Below are positions 19,025-28,405 of a stretch of 64,000 nucleotides of DNA, in pieces. The stretch is from assembly GCA_963740395.1 (NCBI GenBank), contig CAVUEP010000015.1, positions 62,001-126,000 on the forward strand, read 5' to 3'. The DNA is from CADEEN01 sp963740395. GTDB lineage: Bacteria > Pseudomonadota > Gammaproteobacteria > Burkholderiales > Burkholderiaceae_C. Under the pieces are notes generated by a model that saw only the letters and a list, made by a program, of their open reading frames with translations, ran no database searches and was not told the DNA's origin. A program made the translations under genes and the position numbers. Numbering within the stretch: the stretch's first letter is position 1; each line of letters begins with the position of its first letter.

Positions 19025-19795
19025 ATGCCAGCCCCCTCGCTCGCCTACCGCCTCAACGCTGCCACGGGCATGCACAGAGGCGACCGCGCGTACCAGCAGG
19101 ACCAAGTCGAAATCATCGCCCATCCGCGCCAACCGGGGTGCGCGCTGGCCGTGCTTGCCGACGGCATGGGCGGCAAGAGCGGTGGGCGCAAGGCCGCCGA
19201 CCAGGTCGTGATGGTCGCGCACCAGATCTACGAGCGCTACATGGCCGCGCGTGACGATCCTGCCGACCTGCTGCGCCAGCTGGTGCAGGAGTCGCACCTC
19301 ATGATCAAACTGACGGCATTGGCGGCCGAAGAGGAGCCGCACAGCACGCTGGCAGCTGTCCTGGTGGGGCCGGACCGGCGCTGCGACATCGTGCATGCCG
19401 GCGATTCGCGTATCTACCATTTCCGGGGTCCGGACATGGTCAGCCGCACCATCGACCATTCCTTCGTGCAGCGCCTGATCGACGAAGGCAAGATCACCGA
19501 GGAAGAGGCCAATACGCACCCGCAGTCGAACCTGCTCACGGGCTGCCTGGGCACGCATGCAGACCCGCCGTTGACGCAAAGCCAGCTCGGCCAGCTCGAG
19601 GTGGGCGACAGCGTGCTGGCCTGCAGCGACGGCCTTTGGCACTATTTCACGCCCAAGGAAATGGGCGCGATCGTGCACACGCTGAGCCCGCGAGACGCCA
19701 GCGAGATGCTCGTGTCCAAGGCGCGCCAGCGCGCTCGCGGCGGCGGCGACAACATCTCGCTGGCCCTGATGCGCATCGATCCGCTGGAGCGCTGA
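19025..19795 (+). CDS. PP2C-family Ser/Thr protein phosphatase
   Basis: Metal-dependent PPM/PP2C phosphatase, 256 residues from the ATG at 19,025. The metal-binding and catalytic motifs are present: LADGMGGKSGG, VHAGDSRIYHF, ACSDGLWHYF and GGGDNISLALMRI. No kinase gene is adjacent, so its partner is not visible. It is one of few plus-strand genes here and is divergent from the YdcH gene, with an 84-base gap that should hold both promoters. Confidence 0.92.
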   Translation: MPAPSLAYRLNAATGMHRGDRAYQQDQVEIIAHPRQPGCALAVLADGMGGKSGGRKAADQVVMVAHQIYERYMAARDDPADLLRQLVQESHLMIKLTALAAEEEPHSTLAAVLVGPDRRCDIVHAGDSRIYHFRGPDMVSRTIDHSFVQRLIDEGKITEEEANTHPQSNLLTGCLGTHADPPLTQSQLGQLEVGDSVLACSDGLWHYFTPKEMGAIVHTLSPRDASEMLVSKARQRARGGGDNISLALMRIDPLER

Positions 19796-19869
19796 TCGAG
19801 TTCGGACCGGCCGCGGGGTCCGCTGCGGCGATGCCCTGCAGCGCGCCGGCAGGACGTTGCCCCGACCGA

Positions 19870-20511
19870 CTACGGGTTGGAAGCCGCGGGCGGCGGCGGC
19901 AGCGGCTTGCTAGGCGCCCTCGAAGCCGCCTTGTCCGCGTTGCGCTGCTCCACACTCGCACGGTGCGCCTGAGCCTGCGACGCACGCCGCGCGGATGCCT
20001 CGGCACGCCGCGCTGCAGCCGCCTCGGCCCGCATGGCGGCGCCCTCGCGCTCGGCCGCGGCCGCAGCGCGCTTGCGGGCAAGCGCTGCCGTCGGCGCGCT
20101 CGCGGCCGGCCTGGGTTCGCGAGCCGCCTGCCCGGGCGATGGTGTGGCTTGTTCTGCCATGCGTTGCCGTGAGCTCGCGGTGCGCTCCGCGGCACGCTGC
20201 TTGCGCCGCTCGTCGTCGATGGCGGCGCGCTCCCGGTCAAGCTGCAGGAGGCGTTCCCGCCGCTCGGCCTTGACACGCTCGATGCACGACGTCACGGCGA
20301 ATCGCTGCGCACAGGCCGCTTGCTCGGACTGGGCCGTCTGTTCGATCGCCGAGCGCTCGCGTGCAAGGCGCTCGATCTCGGCCGCGCCAGCCTCCTCAGC
20401 CGCTTGCGCCAGACCGCAGGACAGGGCCAGCAGCAGCGCGACGCGCCAGCGCCGACCGCACGTCGAAATCAGATACGCGGGCACGTGATCACGTGAGCGA
20501 GGTGTCGACAT
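19870..20511 (-). CDS. Secreted Ala/Arg/Glu-rich coiled-coil protein, unknown
   Basis: I do not recognise a named family. The 213-residue product from the ATG at 20,511 has a signal peptide (VALLLALSCGLAQAAEEAGA) and then long charged helices rich in Ala, Glu, Arg and Gln, ending in PPPPAASNP. One Cys pair sits in CAQRFAVTSCIERVKAERRE. Similar exported proteins downstream of zapE occur in Burkholderiales. The start overlaps the zapE stop by 23 bases, suggesting coupling. Confidence 0.75.
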   Translation of the reverse strand: MSTPRSRDHVPAYLISTCGRRWRVALLLALSCGLAQAAEEAGAAEIERLARERSAIEQTAQSEQAACAQRFAVTSCIERVKAERRERLLQLDRERAAIDDERRKQRAAERTASSRQRMAEQATPSPGQAAREPRPAASAPTAALARKRAAAAAEREGAAMRAEAAAARRAEASARRASQAQAHRASVEQRNADKAASRAPSKPLPPPPAASNP

Positions 20512-21586
20512 CGCGACGCTCCAGCGCAAGGAACTCGGCCGTCTGCATTTCGTTCAATCGTGAGACCGTCCGGGCAAATTCGTGCATCAGCGACCCCTCC
20601 AGGTACAGCGCCTCGGGTGGCACCTCAGCCGACATGATCAGCTTGACACGCCGATCGTAGAGGACATCGATCAGCCAGGTGAACCTGCGCGCCTCGCTGG
20701 CCATGCGCGGCTGCATCTGCGGCACCCCGGCCAGGATCAGGGTGTGAAATCGGGTGGCGATCTCGAGGTAGTCGTTCTGCGAGCGCGGCCCGCCGCACAG
20801 GGCCTTGAAGTCGAACCAGACGACGCCGCCCGCCTTGCGGCGCGCGACGATCTGTCGCTGCTCGATGTGCAGCAAGGGTTCTTCGTCGCGGGCTTCTGCG
20901 ATGGCCTCGAACGCCTGCGTCAGCGCGGCCTCCGCCTCGGGCCCCAGCGGGCAGTGATAACACTGGACCCGGTCCATCGTGCGCCGCCGGTAGTCGGTGC
21001 CGTTGTCGACGCTGATCACGTCGAGCCTGTTCTTGAGCATCTCGATCGCCGGCAGGATGCGGTCGCGATGCAGGCCGTTCGGGTACAGCCCGTCCGGATG
21101 GAAGTTCGAGGTCGTCACGATGCTGACCCGATTGGAGAACAAGGCATCGAGCAGCCGGTGCAGGATCATCGCGTCGGTGACGTCGGCGACATGGAATTCG
21201 TCGAAACAGATCAGTCGGAAGCGACGGGCGACGCGCCGGCCCAGTTCCTCGAGCGGGTTGGCGGTGCCCTTCAGGTCCTGCAGTTCGCGGTGCACCTCAC
21301 GCATGAACTCGTGGAAATGCAGGCGCGTCTTGCGCCGCAAGGGCACCGACTGGAAGAAGCAATCCATCAGGAAGCTCTTGCCGCGCCCCACTCCGCCGTG
21401 CATGTACACGCCGCGCGGGATCGGCGGATGACGGATCAACTGGGTCAGTGCATTGGAACGGCGGGACTTGTAGTCGATCCATTCGTTCTCGCAGCGTTCG
21501 AGGGAATCGATCGCCCGCAGTTGCGCCGGGTCACCGGCGTAGCCGCGCTCCTTCAGCGTCTGCTCGTAAAAGGCGCGGACTCCCAC
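20489..21586 (-). CDS. zapE: ZapE (AFG1-like) cell-division ATPase
   Basis: ZapE is an AAA-like ATPase that acts on the Z-ring in late division. The product shows Walker A GGVGRGKSFLMDCFF, Walker B RLICFDEFHVADVTDAMIL, the family block VTTSNFHPDGLYPNGLHRDR and the C-terminal RFTWLIDVLYDRRVKLIMSA. I use the GTG at 21,586 because the open frame to 21,736 overlaps lpdA. It sits 13 bases after lpdA, so it may be cotranscribed with the 2-oxoglutarate dehydrogenase genes. Confidence 0.93.
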   Translation of the reverse strand: MGVRAFYEQTLKERGYAGDPAQLRAIDSLERCENEWIDYKSRRSNALTQLIRHPPIPRGVYMHGGVGRGKSFLMDCFFQSVPLRRKTRLHFHEFMREVHRELQDLKGTANPLEELGRRVARRFRLICFDEFHVADVTDAMILHRLLDALFSNRVSIVTTSNFHPDGLYPNGLHRDRILPAIEMLKNRLDVISVDNGTDYRRRTMDRVQCYHCPLGPEAEAALTQAFEAIAEARDEEPLLHIEQRQIVARRKAGGVVWFDFKALCGGPRSQNDYLEIATRFHTLILAGVPQMQPRMASEARRFTWLIDVLYDRRVKLIMSAEVPPEALYLEGSLMHEFARTVSRLNEMQTAEFLALERRDVDTSLT

Positions 21587-21599
21587 CGGCGCGCCCGGC

Positions 21600-23018
21600 T
21601 TAGAAGTTGAGCGTGCGCTTGTCGACCGCCAGCGCGGCTTCCTTGGTCGATTCGGCCAGCGACGGGTGGGCATGGCAGATGCGCGCAATGTCTTCGCTGC
21701 TGGCACGGAAGGCCATGGCGACGCAGGCCTCGGCAATCAGCTCGCTGGCCAGGGGCCCGACGATGTGCACCCCGAGGATCTCGTCCGTGGTCGCGTCGGC
21801 GAGCATCTTCACCATGCCGGTAGTGTCGCCGAGCGCGCGCGCGCGCCCATTGGCCATGAACGGAAACGAACCTGCCTTGTAGGCGCGCCCCGCGGCCTTC
21901 AATTGCTGCTCGGTCTGGCCGACCCAGGCGATCTCGGGGCTGGTGTAGATGACCCAGGGCACGAGGTTGAAGTCGACATGGCCATGCTGGCCGGCGATGC
22001 GCTCGGCCACCGCAACACCCTCTTCCTCGGCCTTGTGCGCCAGCATCGGGCCGCGCACCACGTCGCCCACCGCCCAGACATTGGGCAGGTTGGTGCGGCA
22101 GTCGTCGTCGACGACGATCGCGCCGCGCTCGTCGAGCTTGAGGCCGACCGCATCGGGGCTCAGGCCATCGGTGTTGGCGATGCGGCCGATCGAGACGATC
22201 AGGCGTTCGACCGCCAGCGTCTGCGCCTTGCCCTTGGCGTCGGTGTACGCCACGCTGACACCCTTCTTGCTCGCCTTGACCTCGCCCACCTTGACGCCGA
22301 GTTCGATCTTCAAGCCCTGCTTGGTGAAGGCCTTGTGGGCTTCCTTGGCGATCTGTTCGTCAACGGCGCCCAGAAAGGTCGGCAGCGCCTCGAGCACCGT
22401 GACTTCGGCGCCCAGCCGGCGCCACACCGAGCCCATCTCGAGGCCGATCACGCCCGAGCCGATCAGGCCCAGCGTTTTCGGCACTGACGCCACGCGCAGC
22501 GCGCCGTCGTTGGAGAGGATGCGCTCCTCATCGAAGTCCGCGCCGGGCAGCGCGCGCGCGCTGGATCCGGTGGCGACGATGACGTGCTTGCCGACCAGGG
22601 TCTTGTCGCCCACGCTGACCTCGTAGCCGCCGTCGACCGCCCTGGCGAACGAACCACGCCCGTGAAAGAAGCTGACCTTGTTCTTCTTGAACAGGTACAG
22701 GATGCCGTCATTGTTCTGCTTGACCACCAGATCCTTGCGCGCGAGCATCTTGGGCACATCGATGCTGAGGCTCTTCAGCCCGATGCCGTGGTCGGCAAAG
22801 TGATGGCCTGCATGCTCGAAGTGCTCGCTCGACTGCAGCAGCGCCTTGCTCGGAATGCAGCCGACATTGGTGCAGGTGCCCCCGGGCGCCGGCCCGCCCT
22901 TGTCGTTCTTCCACGCGTCGATGCAGGCGACGCTCAGCCCCAACTGGGCCGCACGGATGGCTGCGATATAGCCGCCGGGTCCGGCGCCGATGACGATGAC
23001 TTCAAAATTAGTGGACAT
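21600..23018 (-). CDS. lpdA: Dihydrolipoamide dehydrogenase (E3)
   Basis: FAD enzyme that reoxidises the lipoyl group of SucB and passes electrons to NAD+. The 472-residue protein has the N-terminal FAD motif VIGAGPGGYIAAIRAAQLG, the redox disulphide CTNVGC within GGTCTNVGCIPSKALL, the NAD motif GSGVIGLEMGSVWRRLG, and the C-terminal catalytic HAHPSLAE. It completes the sucA-sucB-lpdA set, separated from sucB only by the small PspC gene. Confidence 0.97.
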   Translation of the reverse strand: MSTNFEVIVIGAGPGGYIAAIRAAQLGLSVACIDAWKNDKGGPAPGGTCTNVGCIPSKALLQSSEHFEHAGHHFADHGIGLKSLSIDVPKMLARKDLVVKQNNDGILYLFKKNKVSFFHGRGSFARAVDGGYEVSVGDKTLVGKHVIVATGSSARALPGADFDEERILSNDGALRVASVPKTLGLIGSGVIGLEMGSVWRRLGAEVTVLEALPTFLGAVDEQIAKEAHKAFTKQGLKIELGVKVGEVKASKKGVSVAYTDAKGKAQTLAVERLIVSIGRIANTDGLSPDAVGLKLDERGAIVVDDDCRTNLPNVWAVGDVVRGPMLAHKAEEEGVAVAERIAGQHGHVDFNLVPWVIYTSPEIAWVGQTEQQLKAAGRAYKAGSFPFMANGRARALGDTTGMVKMLADATTDEILGVHIVGPLASELIAEACVAMAFRASSEDIARICHAHPSLAESTKEAALAVDKRTLNF

Positions 23019-23027
23019 GGTGTCGGT

Positions 23028-23348
23028 TCAGATATCTTCAGGAACGAAGATCCAGAGCAGGACGTAGATGAGCAGGCCGAAGCCGCCGAAGAAGGCGAGC
23101 ACGGCAAATACCAGGCGCCAGATCCAGGTCTCGGCACCCGTGGCCACCGCAAGGCCGCCGCATACGCCGCCGAGCCAACGGTCGTTGAGACTGCGGCGCA
23201 GGCGGTTGATCGCGGCCACCGGGGAACTGCCGGCATCTGCCGGCGCGCCGCCCAGCACACGCGCCTTGGCACGCTGGTACTCCTCGTCATTCAGCGCGCC
23301 GCGGCTGCGCAACTCCTCGAGGCGGGTCAGTTCATCAGCCAGGCCCAT
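23028..23348 (-). CDS. PspC-domain membrane protein with N-terminal SHOCT-like helix
   Basis: A 106-residue inner-membrane protein. The first 30 residues (LADELTRLEELRSRGALNDE) resemble a SHOCT oligomerisation helix. The PspC domain follows with RRSLNDRWLGGVCGGLAVAT and a membrane segment LVFAVLAFFGGFGLLIYVLL. PspC proteins are linked to envelope stress in other bacteria. Its location between sucB and lpdA is recurrent in Burkholderiales but gives no clear functional link. Confidence 0.88.
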   Translation of the reverse strand: MGLADELTRLEELRSRGALNDEEYQRAKARVLGGAPADAGSSPVAAINRLRRSLNDRWLGGVCGGLAVATGAETWIWRLVFAVLAFFGGFGLLIYVLLWIFVPEDI

Positions 23349-23358
23349 GATGTGCTCC

Positions 23359-24672
23359 TCAGATGTCGAACAACAGCCGCGCCGGGTCTTCCAGCGCTTC
23401 CTTCATCGCCACCAGACCGAGCACCGCCTCGCGACCGTCGACGATGCGGTGGTCGTAGCTCATCGCCAGGTAGTTCATCGGCCGCACCACGACCTGGCCG
23501 TTCTCGACCACGGCCCGATCCTTGGTGGCGTGCACGCCCAGGATCGCGCTCTGCGGCGGGTTGATGATCGGCGTGCTGAGCATCGAGCCGAACACGCCGC
23601 CGTTGCTGATGGAGAACGTGCCGCCGGTCAACTCGTCGATCGACAACTTGCCCTCGCCGGCCTTCTTGCCGAACTCGGCGATCTTCTTCTCGATGTCGGC
23701 AAAGCTCATCTGGTCAGCATTGCGAACGATCGGCACCACCAGGCCGCGCGGGCTGCCCACGGCGATGCCGATGTCGAAGTAGCCGTGGTAGACGATGTCG
23801 TTGCCGTCGACCGAGGCGTTGAGCACCGGGTACTTCTTCAGAGCCGCCACCGCGGCCTTGACGAAGAAGCTCATGAAACCGAGCTTGCAGCCATGCTCCT
23901 TCTCGAACTTCTCCTGGAACTTCTTGCGCATCTCCATCACCGGGGCCATGTTCACTTCGTTGAACGTGGTCAGGATGGCGTTGGTGGCCTGCGACTGCAG
24001 CAGGCGCTCGGCGACACGCGCGCGCAGGCGCGACATCGGCACCCGCTGTTCGGGGCGCTCGCCCAGGTTCTGCGCCGGTGGCGCGGCGACGCCCGGCAGC
24101 GGCTTGGCCGCGGCCGGCGCCGCAGCGGCGGGCGTGGCGGCGGGCGCGGCGGCCTTGGGGGCAGCCGCGGCGGCGAGCACATCGCCCTTGGTCACGCGGC
24201 CGTCCTTGCCTGTGCCAGCGACCGAGCCGGCGGCCATCTGCTGGTCGGCCATCAGCTTGGCCGCGGCAGGCATGACGACATCGCCCTTCTTGCCACTCGG
24301 CGCAGGCGACACCTCGGTGGCTGCCGCCGGTGCTTCAGCGGGCGCTTCTGCTGCCGCCGGCGCGACCGCCGCGGCCTTCTCTGCCGGCGCCTTGGCGGCC
24401 GCAGCCGCAGCGGGCGCCGCGGCCCCCTTGCCGTCGGTGTCGATCTGCCCGATCACTTGCTCAGCGGTCACGGTGGCGCCATCGCCCACGACATGCGCGG
24501 CCAGCACGCCGGCGGCCGGCGCCGGCACTTCGAGCACCACCTTGTCGGTCTCGACCTCGATCAGGATCTCGTCGATCGCGACGACGTCGCCGGGTTGCTT
24601 CTTCCATTGCAGCAGCGTGGCCTCGGCCACCGATTCGGACAACTGCGGAACCTTGATTTCGATAATTGCCAT
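23359..24672 (-). CDS. sucB: 2-oxoglutarate dehydrogenase E2, dihydrolipoyl succinyltransferase
   Basis: SucB carries the lipoyl arm of the 2-oxoglutarate dehydrogenase complex and forms succinyl-CoA. The 437-residue protein has one lipoyl domain with the lipoylated Lys in VETDKVVLEVPAPA, an Ala/Pro linker, a peripheral-subunit-binding domain (MPAAAKLMADQQMAAGSVAG) and the catalytic C-terminal domain with SYDHRIVDGREAV containing the active His and Asp. Good match for length and order, 16 bases downstream of sucA. Confidence 0.97.
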   Translation of the reverse strand: MAIIEIKVPQLSESVAEATLLQWKKQPGDVVAIDEILIEVETDKVVLEVPAPAAGVLAAHVVGDGATVTAEQVIGQIDTDGKGAAAPAAAAAAKAPAEKAAAVAPAAAEAPAEAPAAATEVSPAPSGKKGDVVMPAAAKLMADQQMAAGSVAGTGKDGRVTKGDVLAAAAAPKAAAPAATPAAAAPAAAKPLPGVAAPPAQNLGERPEQRVPMSRLRARVAERLLQSQATNAILTTFNEVNMAPVMEMRKKFQEKFEKEHGCKLGFMSFFVKAAVAALKKYPVLNASVDGNDIVYHGYFDIGIAVGSPRGLVVPIVRNADQMSFADIEKKIAEFGKKAGEGKLSIDELTGGTFSISNGGVFGSMLSTPIINPPQSAILGVHATKDRAVVENGQVVVRPMNYLAMSYDHRIVDGREAVLGLVAMKEALEDPARLLFDI

Positions 24673-24688
24673 GGATGTCTCTGGTGAA

Positions 24689-27544
24689 TTACTTGCTCAG
24701 CACGAAGCCCTTGAGCTTGCCGAAGGCCTGGTCGAGCAGCGCCTTCTGCTGCTCATGGTGCAGATGGGCATAGCCCACCGCCGGTGAGGCCGAAGGCGAG
24801 CGCCCGGCGTAGCCGAGCTTCTGGCCGTCGAGCATGTTCTCGTGGATGTAGTGCTGGACGAAGAACCAGGCGCCCTGGTTCTGCGGCTCGTCCTGGCACC
24901 ACACCACTTCGGTGGCGTTCGGAAATTTCTTCAGCTCGGCGGCGAAGGCCTTGTGCGGGAACGGGTAGAGCTGTTCGACGCGCACGATCACGACGTCCCA
25001 GGCCTTCTTCTCGTCGCGGCGCTTGACCAGGTCGTAGATCACCTTGCCAGAGCAGGCAATCACGCGCTTGACCTTCTGCGGATCGATGTCGGGATGATTC
25101 GGCCCGATCACGGTGCGGAACTCGCCCTTGGTGAACTCGGACAACGGCGAGGCCGCATCCTTGTTGCGCAGCAGCGACTTGGGCGTCATGATGATCAGCG
25201 GCTTCCTGAACATGCGCACCATCTGGCGCCGCAGCACATGGAAGATCTGGCTGGCCGAGGTCGGCTGCACGATCTGCATGTTGTTGTCGGCCGCCAACTG
25301 CATGAAGCGCTCCAGGCGCGCCGAGCTGTGCTCGGGGCCCTGGCCTTCGTAGCCGTGGGGCAGCAGCAGCGTGAGTCCGTTGACGCGGCCCCACTTGACT
25401 TCGCCCGAGGCGATGAACTGATCGATCACGACCTGGGCGCCGTTGACGAAGTCGCCGAACTGCGCCTCCCAGATCGTCAGCGTGCCCGGGTCGGCCGAGG
25501 CATAGCCGTACTCGAAGCCGAGCACCGCCTCCTCCGACAGGATCGAATCGATGACGACGAACGGCGCCTGGTTCTCGGCCACGTTGGCCAGCGGAATGTA
25601 GGTACCGGCGTCCCACTTCTCTCGGTTCTGATCATGCAGCACCGAGTGCCGGTGCACGAAGGTGCCGCGGCCACAGTCCTCGCCCGACAGGCGCACCGGG
25701 TAGCCGCTGGCCACCAGCGAAGCGAACGCCAGGTGCTCGCCCATGCCCCAGTCGACGTTGATCTCGCCGCGGCCCATGGCCGCGCGGTCGGCGAGCACCT
25801 TGGCCACCAGCGGGTGCGGCTTGAACTCGGCAGGCAACGTCGTGATGCGTTCGGCCAGGCGCTGGACCTCGGCCAGGGGCAAGGCCGTGTCGGCGGCGTC
25901 GGTCCACTTGCGGTTCAGGTAGGGCGCCCAGTCGACCGCATGCTTGCTCTTGAAGTTGGTCAGCACCGGGTCGATGGTGTGCTTGCCCGCGTCCATCGCC
26001 GCGCGGTAGGCCTTGACCATCTCGTCCGGGCCCTCTTCGGGCAGCACGTTCTGCGCCACCAGCCTGTCGCCGTACAGCTTGCGCGTGCCGGGGTGCGCCG
26101 CGATCTTCTTGTACATCAGGGGTTGGGTCAGGCTCGGCGTGTCCTGCTCGTTGTGGCCGAGCTTGCGGAAACAGATGATGTCGACGACCACGTCCTTGTT
26201 GAACTCCTGCCGGTAGTCCATCGCCAGGCGCGTGCACATGACCACCGCCTCCGGGTCGTCCGCGTTCACATGCAGCACCGGGGCCTCGACCATCTTGACC
26301 ACGTCGGTGCAATACAGGGTCGAGCGGCTGTCGCGCGGGTCGCTGGTGGTGAAACCGATCTGGTTGTTGATGACCAGGTGCAGCGTGCCCCCGGTGTAGT
26401 AGCCGCGGGTCTGCGCCAGGGCCAGCGTCTCCATCACCACGCCCTGGCCGGCAAAGGCGGCGTCGCCGTGCACAAGCACCGGCAGCACCTGGTCGCCTTC
26501 GAGGTCGCCGCGACGGTCCAGCCGCGCCTTCACGCTGCCCTCGACCACCGGATTGACGATCTCGAGGTGCGACGGGTTGAACGACAGCGACAGGTGCACC
26601 GGTCCGCCGGGCGTGGACACATCGCTGGAGAAGCCTTGGTGGTACTTGACGTCGCCGGCGGGCAGGTCTTCCTTGGCGGTGTGGTCGAACTCGGCGAACA
26701 GGGTGGCGGGCATCTTGCCCAGGGCGTTGACCAGCACGTTCAACCGTCCCCGGTGCGCCATGCCGATGACGATCTCCTGCACGCCCTTCTCGCCGGCGCG
26801 CTGCACCAGTTCGTCGAGCGAGGCGATGAAGCTCTCGCTGCCCTCGAGGGAGAAGCGCTTCTGTCCGACGAACTTGGTATGCAGATAGCGCTCGAGGCCC
26901 TCGGCTGCCGTCAGGCGCTCGAGGATGCGGATCTTCTGCTCGGCCGTCAGCGTCGGCTTGCTGCGCATGCCCTCGAGGCGCTCCTGCCACCAGCGCTTCT
27001 CGGCCGGATCGGTGCAGTGCATGGTCTCGACGCCGACCGTGCGGCAGTAGGTCTCGCGCAACGCCTGCATGATCTCGCGCAGCGTCATCTGCTCGCCGCC
27101 GAAATACGTGTTCGCGGCGCTGAACATGATGTCCATGTCCGACTCGGACAGGTCGTAGAACGCCGGCTCGAGCTCGGGGATCTTCGGCCGCTCGCCGCGC
27201 TTGAGCGGGTCGAGATCGGCCCAGCGCGAACCCAGGAAGCGGTGCGCCGCGATCAGCGACTGAACATGGACCTGCTTGCGCGCGATCGCCAGATCGGTGC
27301 TGCTGGCCTTGCTCGCAAAGGCGTTGGCCTTGGCACGCTGGGCGAACGACTCGACCACCGGCGCGTGGGCCACGTCGCGCCGCTCGCTGCCATCGGTCGC
27401 AGCAACGTTCTGCAGGTTGTCGAAGTAGGTGCGCCAGTTGTCGGGCACCGAGCCCGGGTTGTCGAGGTAGGCCTCGTAGAGTTCCTCGACATAGGGAGCG
27501 TTGCCCCCGAACAGGTACGAGTTCGCCCTGCTTTGCTGCATCAT
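24689..27544 (-). CDS. sucA: 2-oxoglutarate dehydrogenase E1
   Basis: SucA is the thiamine-diphosphate E1 component that decarboxylates 2-oxoglutarate in the TCA cycle. The 951-residue product shows the N-terminal helix (NSYLFGGNAPYVEELYEAYL), the substrate block GMAHRGRLNVLVNALGK, the ThDP motif HGDAAFAGQGVVMETLALAQ, and the C-terminal SGEDCGRGTFVHRHSVLHDQ. It is the first gene of sucA-sucB-pspC-lpdA-zapE. A 269-base upstream region shared with a divergent gene should contain its promoter. Confidence 0.97.
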   Translation of the reverse strand: MMQQSRANSYLFGGNAPYVEELYEAYLDNPGSVPDNWRTYFDNLQNVAATDGSERRDVAHAPVVESFAQRAKANAFASKASSTDLAIARKQVHVQSLIAAHRFLGSRWADLDPLKRGERPKIPELEPAFYDLSESDMDIMFSAANTYFGGEQMTLREIMQALRETYCRTVGVETMHCTDPAEKRWWQERLEGMRSKPTLTAEQKIRILERLTAAEGLERYLHTKFVGQKRFSLEGSESFIASLDELVQRAGEKGVQEIVIGMAHRGRLNVLVNALGKMPATLFAEFDHTAKEDLPAGDVKYHQGFSSDVSTPGGPVHLSLSFNPSHLEIVNPVVEGSVKARLDRRGDLEGDQVLPVLVHGDAAFAGQGVVMETLALAQTRGYYTGGTLHLVINNQIGFTTSDPRDSRSTLYCTDVVKMVEAPVLHVNADDPEAVVMCTRLAMDYRQEFNKDVVVDIICFRKLGHNEQDTPSLTQPLMYKKIAAHPGTRKLYGDRLVAQNVLPEEGPDEMVKAYRAAMDAGKHTIDPVLTNFKSKHAVDWAPYLNRKWTDAADTALPLAEVQRLAERITTLPAEFKPHPLVAKVLADRAAMGRGEINVDWGMGEHLAFASLVASGYPVRLSGEDCGRGTFVHRHSVLHDQNREKWDAGTYIPLANVAENQAPFVVIDSILSEEAVLGFEYGYASADPGTLTIWEAQFGDFVNGAQVVIDQFIASGEVKWGRVNGLTLLLPHGYEGQGPEHSSARLERFMQLAADNNMQIVQPTSASQIFHVLRRQMVRMFRKPLIIMTPKSLLRNKDAASPLSEFTKGEFRTVIGPNHPDIDPQKVKRVIACSGKVIYDLVKRRDEKKAWDVVIVRVEQLYPFPHKAFAAELKKFPNATEVVWCQDEPQNQGAWFFVQHYIHENMLDGQKLGYAGRSPSASPAVGYAHLHHEQQKALLDQAFGKLKGFVLSK

Positions 27545-27813
27545 CTTGGCTCACCTCTTGCCGCGGTCTGCGCAGCTTCGATGGGTTACACAACCTTCCG
27601 CGTCCCGGCTCAACCGGTAGGCGGACTAGCTTTCCGTCTTGCCACAACGCTCGATACGCGCCAACGGCAAGGGGACGGGAAGGACCACTCAAGTCATGGC
27701 CTGCACTCTAGCACCTGTGGTTCGAGCCCCAGGGCCGCGCAGCATCCGATCAATGCGTGAACTGCCCTGCTGTTCGCAGGACCGCGACCATTCCGTTCGC
27801 GCAGTATCGCTGG

Positions 27814-28146
27814 ATGATCGCGCGCGTCATCGCCATCGAACCCGCCTCCCCGCCCAAACCGGCGCTGGGCGCATCGTGCAACGGTTGCGGCGTCTGCTGC
27901 CTGTCCGAGCCCTGTCCGGTCGGCATCCTCGTCAGCCGCCGCCGCCACGGCCCCTGTGCGGCCGTGCAGTGGGAGGCGGCGGCCGGCCGCTACCGCTGCG
28001 GACTGGCCAGCCGGCCGCGCGCTGCCCTGGATTGGCGCTATGCCCCAGACTGGCTGCCGCAGTTGTGGGCCCGGCTCGCCCGGCGCTGGATCTCGGCGGG
28101 TTCGGGCTGCGACTCGAGCGCGTCGGCCGCGCGTGAGGCGACCTGA
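27814..28146 (+). CDS. YkgJ/UPF0153-like Cys-cluster protein
   Basis: A 110-residue protein with the metal-binding cluster CNGCGVCC followed by SEPCPVGILVSRRRHGPC. This pattern occurs in small YkgJ-like (CxxCxxCC) proteins thought to bind zinc or iron-sulphur; their function is unknown. The C-terminal half is Trp/Arg-rich. It is divergent from sucA and convergent with the lipoprotein gene at 28,151. I start at the ATG at 27,814, though upstream codons are also open. Confidence 0.78.
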   Translation: MIARVIAIEPASPPKPALGASCNGCGVCCLSEPCPVGILVSRRRHGPCAAVQWEAAAGRYRCGLASRPRAALDWRYAPDWLPQLWARLARRWISAGSGCDSSASAAREAT

Positions 28147-28150
28147 GGCG

Positions 28151-28405
28151 CTAGCGCAGCGGCGCTGACGCCGGCGCCGAGGCGGGCGACTCCGATGGCC
28201 GTGGCAAGGTGGCCCCTGCGCCGACGCTCACGCCGCCGCTGCCGACACCTACACCCACACCCACCTGGCCGTCGCCACCCACCGAGACACCCACGCCGCC
28301 CATGCGGCCGACCGGCAGCGACAGCCCGATGCCGATGTGGGCGCAACCGACCCCGGCCGCAGCAACCATCGCCACCGCCAAGCACCGCAACGCGCGCGCG
28401 GTCAT
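28151..28405 (-). CDS. Small glycine/valine-rich lipoprotein, unknown
   Basis: An 84-residue product starting MTARALRCLAVAMVAAAGVG, with lipobox GVGC at about 18-21. The mature part is almost entirely Gly, Val and Ser (GVGVGVGSGGVSVGAGATLP), followed by a Pro/Ser/Ala tail. Function unknown; such proteins are probably surface or periplasmic. The ATG overlaps the stop of the nitronate monooxygenase gene (ATGA), so it is the last gene of that run. Confidence 0.72.
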   Translation of the reverse strand: MTARALRCLAVAMVAAAGVGCAHIGIGLSLPVGRMGGVGVSVGGDGQVGVGVGVGSGGVSVGAGATLPRPSESPASAPASAPLR